The translations under genes were made by a program, and so were the position numbers. From the NCBI GenBank assembly GCA_046303375.1, contig JBKCGB010000077.1:1-16139 (forward strand): a stretch of DNA of 16,139 nucleotides, given 5' to 3'. This DNA is from UBA965 sp046303375. GTDB taxonomy: Bacteria; Chloroflexota; Chloroflexia; Chloroflexales; Roseiflexaceae. This document shows positions 7,354-13,091 of the stretch, one piece after another; the stretch's first letter is position 1, and each line of letters starts with the position of its first letter. The notes beneath the pieces are model-generated. The model ran no database searches, was not told the DNA's origin, and worked only from the letters and a program-made list of their open reading frames with translations.

Positions 7354-10300
7354 ATGTCTGAACAGACCAAAACGCACGATCAACCACTGGTCGTTGATCA
7401 ACCACGTATCACACTCGACGTGGTCGCCCTTGTGCTCATTTTTGTAGCGAGTGTACTCGTCCATCTTATCCGTCTCGGTGATATGGCGATGCACCACGAT
7501 GAGTCAATCCATGCGTGGGTGAGTTGGCGCTTTTTTACCGGCTCTGGGAGCTTTACTTGTGCCGCTGGGCGTGTTGCCGAAACATACTGTTATGACCCGG
7601 TCTATCATGGTCCATCATTGTACATTTTCACCGTCATTTCGTATTTCTTGTTTGGTGACGGTGATTGGCAGGCACGCTTGCCACAGGCATTGGCGGGTAT
7701 CGGGCTCACGCTTTCCATGTTGTGGTTGCGCCCATTCTTGGGTCGCAACGGCGCATTGATTGCTGCTGCTGCTGTCACCTTGTCACCCGTCGTGCTCTAT
7801 TTCACGCGGTTTGCCCGGCACGACGGCTTGATGATTCTATGGGAAGCACTAATCGTCATCGGCTTTTTCCGCTACCTTGCCAGTCGTGAACGCATGTGGC
7901 TGTGGGTACTCGCAGTCGGCATTGGTCTAGCGACCACCACACACGAACTCTACTACATCATCGGATTCTTGTTTGTCTGGTTTGTCGGGTTGCGCGCAGC
8001 CGTCGAAAACATCTCGCAGCGCGCAGTCAATATCGCCATGCTGGTACTCATCGGCATCGCCATCTTTGTCGAAGTCCTCATCTTGAGTGGTGCGTGGTCG
8101 GGTGATGTAACCGAGTCACTCAATGCTGGGGGCATGGCGGTTGCCATCTTTTTTGTGGCAGGCATCAGCCTAGTCATCATGCAACTGTGGCAGAGTGAGC
8201 CTGTCATCACACCACTGCTCCAGTACTTGTGGCGTGATGCACGTGCTGAGCTCTACACCGCACTCGCCATCGCTGGTGGGATTTTTGTGGTGTTCTATGG
8301 CAACTTCTTTACTGATCCGCGTGGTATCCTCGACGGGTTGTACCAAGGCTTAGCCTATTGGCTGGGCTCTCAACAGACATTTGCACGTGGTGACCAGCCG
8401 TGGTACTACTATCTGATGGTGATGGGGCTCAACGAGCCACTCGCACTCTTTGGCAGTATCAGCATCACCATTGCAGCCGTGGTCAGCGCAATCAAGCGTG
8501 TAAGTAGCAACCGCACGGGTAAACCCATCGAGTTGAATGTCCCCTTCTTTACCACCTTTCTCATCTACTGGTTTGTGGGGGCGTTAGTCTTCTTTTCATG
8601 GGCCGGCGAAAAAATGCCGTGGTTGACCATCCACATCACGTTGCCTGCCATTCTGTTGGTGATTGTTGGGACACTGCATGTCTGGAATGGTCTGACGCGT
8701 CCGTTAGGCAACAACGGATGGCGCATCCCCGGTGCCGTGTTCCTCGCTATGCTCGCCATTGGTGTTGGACTGGCGCAAATCAGCAACAGCAGCGGCACAA
8801 CCAATGTCCAGGGATTTATCCCACTCATAGTGGGAATTGGCTTTTTGTACGCCATCTTTGCCATGTCAAATAAAACAGGGTACGCCGATACCAGTCGGCT
8901 TGCGTTGTTGACACTGGTCGGCTTGCTGACCGCCTATTCGATCCGTGCCAGCTGGATGATCAACTACGAAGCACCAGATACGCCGCGTGACCCGATGGTC
9001 TACACCCAGACGGCACCTGATGTACCGCGCATCGTCAAAGATGTGCGCGAACTCGCCGTCAATCTGACCCGCAATCAACGCACCAACGAAGATGTAGCCG
9101 GTGGATTGTCGATGCCCATCATCATGGATGTTGGTGGCGAAAGTGGCGAAGGCAGCTTGGCGTGGCCCTTCCAGTGGTACTTCCGCGACATGAAGCGCCT
9201 CGAAAATCGTGATGGACGCTTCTTCGAAGAAGCCAACCCTGATTCATTTAATGTGCCTGGAATCGAGACAGAAGACCCCATTCTGGCACCAGTGGTACTG
9301 GTTTCAAAAGACCATGTCAATGAGACGGCACGTACCGCCTTAGAAGCCAACTATGTCAAATTGTATGATGGTCAACTCAATTGGTGGTTCCCCGAAGGCG
9401 AAAAATGTAATCCTACCTCACCGGGCTACAAGAGTTTCTACTACAGCACACTCAATGCACGCAAAGCGAGTGTTGACTGCCCAGGACTCAACACCAGTGA
9501 ATTGCCGTCGTTGTTGGCGCCCATCGTATGGCCACTTGATCGTAGTCACTGGGGCACCACATGGCGCTATCTGATGTATCGTGATCTGCCTGATACGCTC
9601 ACCATCGGTGGGCGTGCCATGGAGGGGTGGGTGCGCAAGGATCTCGCTGGTGGTGGGAGCGTGAGTACAGGGTCTAGCATTGCCACCTACAAGATTGTGG
9701 CCGAGCAAATATTCGATGTCAGTGCCTTGGGCAGTGTGCGCGGCATCGCCGTGGCACCAGATGGGAGCTTTGTGGTCTCTGACACAGACAACCATCAAAT
9801 TGTCATGTACAACGCTGATGGTACGGTACGCAAACAAGTTGGTACCCGTGGCAACGGCAACAACCAGTTCTTGGAACCACGTGGTGTCGCAATCGGCAAC
9901 GATGGGAGCATCTATGTGGCAGATACATGGAATGCGCGTATCGTCAAGCTCAACAGCGATGGCACATGGGTAAAATCATGGGGCAGTGGCGATCAAGACT
10001 TCGGTGAAGGGCGTACTGCATCCATGACCGATGGCACAGTCGAAGGCAACGAGGCAAATCCGCTCGGCTTCTTTGGTCCGCGCGGTGTGGCCACCGGTCC
10101 AGACGGCAACGTGTACATCGCTGATACGGGCAACAAGCGTATCGTGGTGACAAGTCCCGATGGGCAATATCTGTATCAGTGGGGGTCATTTGGGAGTGAG
10201 CCCGGTCAATTCAACGAGCCCGTCAGTGTCTCGGTTGATAGCGATGGCACCGTGGCAGTGGGTGATATTTGGAATGGGCGTGTGCAGTACTTTGCGATTA

Positions 10301-10599
10301 GCGCTGACCGCAGAATCAACCCACAACCGATTAACACGTGGCGCATCAACGGCTGGCAAGCCCAGACTTACGATGACCCGTATGTAGCAATTCGTGGCTC
10401 CAAGGTGATTTCATCGGTGCCCAAAAAGAACGCAATCTCACTCACAGGTGCAGATGGCGTAGAGTCACTACGCTGGGGCGGCAATGGCACGGATTCCGCG
10501 TCCATGAGCAATCCAAGCGGCGTGGCCTTTGGGCCTGAAGGCACCGTCTACGTGGTTGATCGCGCCAACAAGCGCATCATGGTCTTTACTCTGCCCTAA
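7354..10599 (+). CDS. TIGR03663 family GT-C-type membrane glycosyltransferase fused to a six-blade NHL propeller
   Basis: A 1081-aa protein. The N-terminal part (about residues 20-790) is a paralogue of the preceding gene product: HHDE at 47-50, many membrane helices, FSWAGEKMPWLTIH, a YTQTAPD motif and NWWFPEG in the soluble region. Residues about 794-1081 form six NHL-type repeats (SVRGIAVAPDGSFVVSDTDN; EPRGVAIGNDGSIYVADTWN; GPRGVATGPDGNVYIADTGN and three more), absent from the shorter paralogue. The propeller follows the outside soluble part, so it should be extracytoplasmic and could bind the acceptor protein, glycan or wall; this is inference. C69 and C79 flank an insertion right after the catalytic loop, and another Cys pair lies in the soluble region. 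The start is set by GGGAG at 7344-7348. The gene ends 22 nt before a strong hairpin. Confidence 0.87.
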   Translation: MSEQTKTHDQPLVVDQPRITLDVVALVLIFVASVLVHLIRLGDMAMHHDESIHAWVSWRFFTGSGSFTCAAGRVAETYCYDPVYHGPSLYIFTVISYFLFGDGDWQARLPQALAGIGLTLSMLWLRPFLGRNGALIAAAAVTLSPVVLYFTRFARHDGLMILWEALIVIGFFRYLASRERMWLWVLAVGIGLATTTHELYYIIGFLFVWFVGLRAAVENISQRAVNIAMLVLIGIAIFVEVLILSGAWSGDVTESLNAGGMAVAIFFVAGISLVIMQLWQSEPVITPLLQYLWRDARAELYTALAIAGGIFVVFYGNFFTDPRGILDGLYQGLAYWLGSQQTFARGDQPWYYYLMVMGLNEPLALFGSISITIAAVVSAIKRVSSNRTGKPIELNVPFFTTFLIYWFVGALVFFSWAGEKMPWLTIHITLPAILLVIVGTLHVWNGLTRPLGNNGWRIPGAVFLAMLAIGVGLAQISNSSGTTNVQGFIPLIVGIGFLYAIFAMSNKTGYADTSRLALLTLVGLLTAYSIRASWMINYEAPDTPRDPMVYTQTAPDVPRIVKDVRELAVNLTRNQRTNEDVAGGLSMPIIMDVGGESGEGSLAWPFQWYFRDMKRLENRDGRFFEEANPDSFNVPGIETEDPILAPVVLVSKDHVNETARTALEANYVKLYDGQLNWWFPEGEKCNPTSPGYKSFYYSTLNARKASVDCPGLNTSELPSLLAPIVWPLDRSHWGTTWRYLMYRDLPDTLTIGGRAMEGWVRKDLAGGGSVSTGSSIATYKIVAEQIFDVSALGSVRGIAVAPDGSFVVSDTDNHQIVMYNADGTVRKQVGTRGNGNNQFLEPRGVAIGNDGSIYVADTWNARIVKLNSDGTWVKSWGSGDQDFGEGRTASMTDGTVEGNEANPLGFFGPRGVATGPDGNVYIADTGNKRIVVTSPDGQYLYQWGSFGSEPGQFNEPVSVSVDSDGTVAVGDIWNGRVQYFAISADRRINPQPINTWRINGWQAQTYDDPYVAIRGSKVISSVPKKNAISLTGADGVESLRWGGNGTDSASMSNPSGVAFGPEGTVYVVDRANKRIMVFTLP
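9733..10596 (+). repeat. Six NHL repeats (beta-propeller) in the GT-C protein
   Basis: Protein-level repeats with conserved P-x-G-V-A, DG-x-[VIF]-Y-V-[AS]-D and N-x-R-I-x cores, starting near residues 794, 842, 908, 955, 1009 and 1053. Blades 4 and 5 are degenerate; blade 5 lacks the D-x-x-N turn. A 31-residue acidic/Gly-rich insertion (about 875-905) sits between blades 2 and 3. Confidence 0.85.
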
Positions 10600-10620
10600 T
10601 ACGAGGCACATCATCCAAAC

Positions 10621-10657
10621 GACACAGGGCATGCAGTTATCCTGCATGCCCTGTGTT
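10621..10657. terminator. Bidirectional hairpin terminator between convergent genes
   Basis: ACACAGGGCATGCAG (10622-10636) pairs perfectly with CTGCATGCCCTGTGT (10642-10656) around the loop TTATC, with a further G-U pair possible. The stem is 15 bp. Flanking T tracts are weak on both strands (TTATT on plus, CGTTTGG on minus). The loop contains the TAA stop of the minus-strand phosphotransferase gene. Confidence 0.8.
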
Positions 10658-11620
10658 ATTGAGCATGTGTTGACAGTAGGTCAGATTTGCTTGCAGTGCA
10701 CTGGTGTACTCGCGACGCAACGTGGCATCGAGGTGGGCATCACAAAGTTCAGCCACCCATTCATAGATGTCTTCGAGATAGCGTTTTACTTGATAAAAAT
10801 AGAGTGCCTGCGGATTGAGCACATGTCCACCCACAACCTGCTGGTACGTGGCAAAAATGGCTGGCCACGCAGTATCACCGTACCAACAAAACAAATCTTG
10901 CTCGGCAGGAGCCAGCACCAACCCCTCAAAGTCAATCAAACAGGTCTGTGTCCCCTGCACAATCACATTCCAACCGTGAATATCGCTGTGGCACAACACC
11001 ATCGGCAACGGGTGCGCACGCAGATAGACACTCACCTGCCGCATACGCTGAAAGAGCGTCACGAGTGAAGGGCGCGCATCATCGAGCAGACTTTGGAGCT
11101 CCGGTGGCAACTGCTGCCATTCGCTAGTCAGCATGCGATACCAGCGTGTATCCCAGCGCGGTACAAACGTTTCGATGCGTGCAGATGCCGGTAGTGACAT
11201 CGTAGCACTCAGCCGATGCACATGCGCCATAGTGTGCGCCATATCACAGAGCTGTGCGGTAGTGAGGGGCGTATTCCGTGGAGTTACACCATGTACATAC
11301 GCAAATACTGCGGATACATGGATGTCATCATCGTACAAAAATGTCGCATCAGCACGCGCCAACGGCGGCGCAATCCGACCATGGAGCACCGCATGCTGTG
11401 CAAGCTGCGCCGTCATCGACAAATAAAACGGCGCATATTCGAGCATACGCGCCGTAATGGCACGTGTACGATCATAGGTCTTGACCATCACATCATGTGT
11501 TGCCGTCTGGATGCGATGGGCGTGCGCCACAAAGCCTGGCTGTAATGGCATCACTGTGTGTGGCGTACCCAGCGCAAATACAGTCGCCACACGATCAAGA
11601 TGGGGGGCGAGTCCCGTCAT
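10637..11620 (-). CDS. Aminoglycoside phosphotransferase (APH)-fold kinase
   Basis: A 327-aa protein of the APH/choline-kinase superfamily, which transfers phosphate from ATP to small molecules. A likely ATP-binding lysine is K47 (MVKTYDR). The catalytic Brenner motif is LCHSDIHGWN, with H211, D213 and N218, followed by the metal-binding D230 in LIDFE. ATG 11620 has AGGAG (11632-11628) at 7-nt spacing. It follows the MFS gene by 53 nt on the same strand and no promoter is evident between them, so they are probably cotranscribed. The last codons encode one arm of the terminator hairpin, with the stop in its loop. The substrate may be an antibiotic, a sugar or an alcohol such as choline or homoserine. 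The MFS neighbour makes resistance or self-protection possible, but nothing in the sequence proves it. Confidence 0.87.
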   Translation of the reverse strand: MTGLAPHLDRVATVFALGTPHTVMPLQPGFVAHAHRIQTATHDVMVKTYDRTRAITARMLEYAPFYLSMTAQLAQHAVLHGRIAPPLARADATFLYDDDIHVSAVFAYVHGVTPRNTPLTTAQLCDMAHTMAHVHRLSATMSLPASARIETFVPRWDTRWYRMLTSEWQQLPPELQSLLDDARPSLVTLFQRMRQVSVYLRAHPLPMVLCHSDIHGWNVIVQGTQTCLIDFEGLVLAPAEQDLFCWYGDTAWPAIFATYQQVVGGHVLNPQALYFYQVKRYLEDIYEWVAELCDAHLDATLRREYTSALQANLTYCQHMLNNTGHAG

Positions 11621-11673
11621 AAAGTCGCTCCTTGTGACACATCACCGCACCACGCACAACGAGCCGCTGTCCC

Positions 11674-12885
11674 TTAGTGACTCGTCGTGTGTGGTAGACC
11701 GCGTAGTCGCATGATGGTGCTGTTGATCACCACGATGAAAACGAGGACGATGACCATCATCACTGCCCAAGCCCAGGTAGACACTCCCCACCATGCGACC
11801 AGATAGCCAGCTGCCAGAATGCCGAGTGGGGTGGCCGTATTCATGGCACCATTCAACAATGCCATGGCACGCCCGTACATGTGCTCAGGGAGATTAATCT
11901 GGAATAGCGTGAGCAACGGTCCATGCATCCATGCCCCCGCCCACCCAAGCAGTCCCACAAACAGATAGAGGACATAGGGGTGTGCGGGGAGCAACGCCAA
12001 CAGACCAAAAGCCACTGCTAACAGGAGTACCGCAGCTAATAAGGTGTGGATAACATGGGGAAAACCACCCCACCATGTGAGTACGACGACCCCACATACG
12101 AGTCCCACTCCACCGACAATCTCACTGGTGGCGAGCACCCATGCCTCCCCCTGCACGTGGTTACTCACAAGATATGGCAACAAACTAAACACGGGCATCA
12201 CGGTGGCGTTCAAGAGCACGGCCACCACGATTACACCGACCAACCCTGATGTGGTAGTGAATTCGTGCCAGACGCTGTGCCAATCCTGCCACCACGGACC
12301 ATCTTCGTGGCGATACGCAGTCACCGGGGCGCAGACCCATGCCACCACAATGCTGACCATGACGGCAAGCAATGCGGCAAGCAATGCCCACCCCCACTGC
12401 TGCGACGTCACAATAGCGACACCACAGATTGGTGTTAGCAATGACGCAGCGCCAAGGATGATTTGCGGCATACTACTCAGACGTTGCAAATGGGTGGCAG
12501 GGATGAGTTGTGGCCAGGTCGCCTGCCACGCCGTGGTATAAAACGCCGTACTCACAGCACGTAGCACGACTACCACGTAGATGACCCCCACCAGTGTGGT
12601 GCTATGCCACTGCCAGATGAGCCATAGCGGCAATAGCGATATGAGCTCAGCCACAATCATGATGGTGCGCCGCGTGTAGCGATCCACTACCCAGCCGATT
12701 ACCGGTGCCAACAGAATGCTCGGGGCCAGACTTACGGCTCCAGCAATACTCAGTGCAATCGCAGCATCACGCTGTGACGAAAGTTGCCAGATGAGGGCAA
12801 AATTGAGCATGTTTGCCGTAACTAAGACGACAAACTGTGCGATCCACATGGCGCTTGCAGCGAGCCACCATTGTTGCCTATGCAT
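11674..12885 (-). CDS. MFS transporter (MFS_3/EntS-MefA-like exporter)
   Basis: A 403-aa integral membrane protein with about 12 hydrophobic segments. The loop between helices 2 and 3 carries the MFS motif A variant GWVVDRYTRRTIMI (G-x-x-x-D-R-x-x-R-R), and a related sequence is not obvious in the second half. General style is closest to the drug/siderophore exporters of the MFS_3 type (EntS, MefA). Its substrate cannot be read from sequence. ATG 12885 has GAGG about 9 nt upstream. It is the first gene of a probable two-gene unit with the APH-fold kinase and diverges from secA; each has its own extended -10. Confidence 0.88.
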   Translation of the reverse strand: MHRQQWWLAASAMWIAQFVVLVTANMLNFALIWQLSSQRDAAIALSIAGAVSLAPSILLAPVIGWVVDRYTRRTIMIVAELISLLPLWLIWQWHSTTLVGVIYVVVVLRAVSTAFYTTAWQATWPQLIPATHLQRLSSMPQIILGAASLLTPICGVAIVTSQQWGWALLAALLAVMVSIVVAWVCAPVTAYRHEDGPWWQDWHSVWHEFTTTSGLVGVIVVAVLLNATVMPVFSLLPYLVSNHVQGEAWVLATSEIVGGVGLVCGVVVLTWWGGFPHVIHTLLAAVLLLAVAFGLLALLPAHPYVLYLFVGLLGWAGAWMHGPLLTLFQINLPEHMYGRAMALLNGAMNTATPLGILAAGYLVAWWGVSTWAWAVMMVIVLVFIVVINSTIMRLRGLPHTTSH

Positions 12886-12932
12886 GAATTACCGCCTCAG
12901 CCAGGATGTGCAACCCTTTTAATCCTCTTTGT

Positions 12933-12941
12933 ATCATAACA
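12933..12941 (-). promoter_or_regulatory. Extended -10 promoter of the MFS-kinase unit
   Basis: The minus strand reads TGT-TATGAT (12941-12933), about 48 nt before ATG 12885. No clear -35 is present. It is divergent from the secA promoter about 80 nt away. Confidence 0.55.
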
Positions 12942-13021
12942 ATATCTGACGGGCTCCACCATATACCATACACCACGTGCACCATGTTTCATCAAGTGCT
13001 CATCAGGCACCACATCTGCTA

Positions 13022-13030
13022 TGTTATAAT
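13022..13030 (+). promoter_or_regulatory. Extended -10 promoter of secA
   Basis: TGT-TATAAT is a perfect TGn extended -10. The expected -35 position (about 13002-13007, ATCAGG) is poor. The leader from about 13037 to the start is about 52 nt. Confidence 0.65.
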
Positions 13031-13075
13031 GCACAACGATGCGGAAGGCATCGAGCGACGTGGTCGCCTCGTCAC

Positions 13076-13091
13076 AAGGAGTGTGTGTGTG
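13076..13091 (+). promoter_or_regulatory. secA ribosome binding site followed by a GT tract and GTG start
   Basis: AAGGAG (13076-13081) runs directly into alternating GT (13081-13091). GTG 13089 is 7 nt downstream of the ribosome binding site and in frame with secA; GTG 13083 is also in frame but only 1 nt away. This fixes the start at 13089. Confidence 0.75.

Noticed and set aside
12044..12541. Open plus-strand frame of 165 codons antisense to the MFS gene
   Set aside because: It is low-complexity Thr/His/Pro-rich, as expected for the antisense of hydrophobic codons, with no ribosome binding site.
12906..13088. Extended N-terminus for SecA
   Set aside because: This stretch contains the extended -10 and the ribosome binding site, and encodes Cys/His-rich residues unlike any SecA N-terminus.
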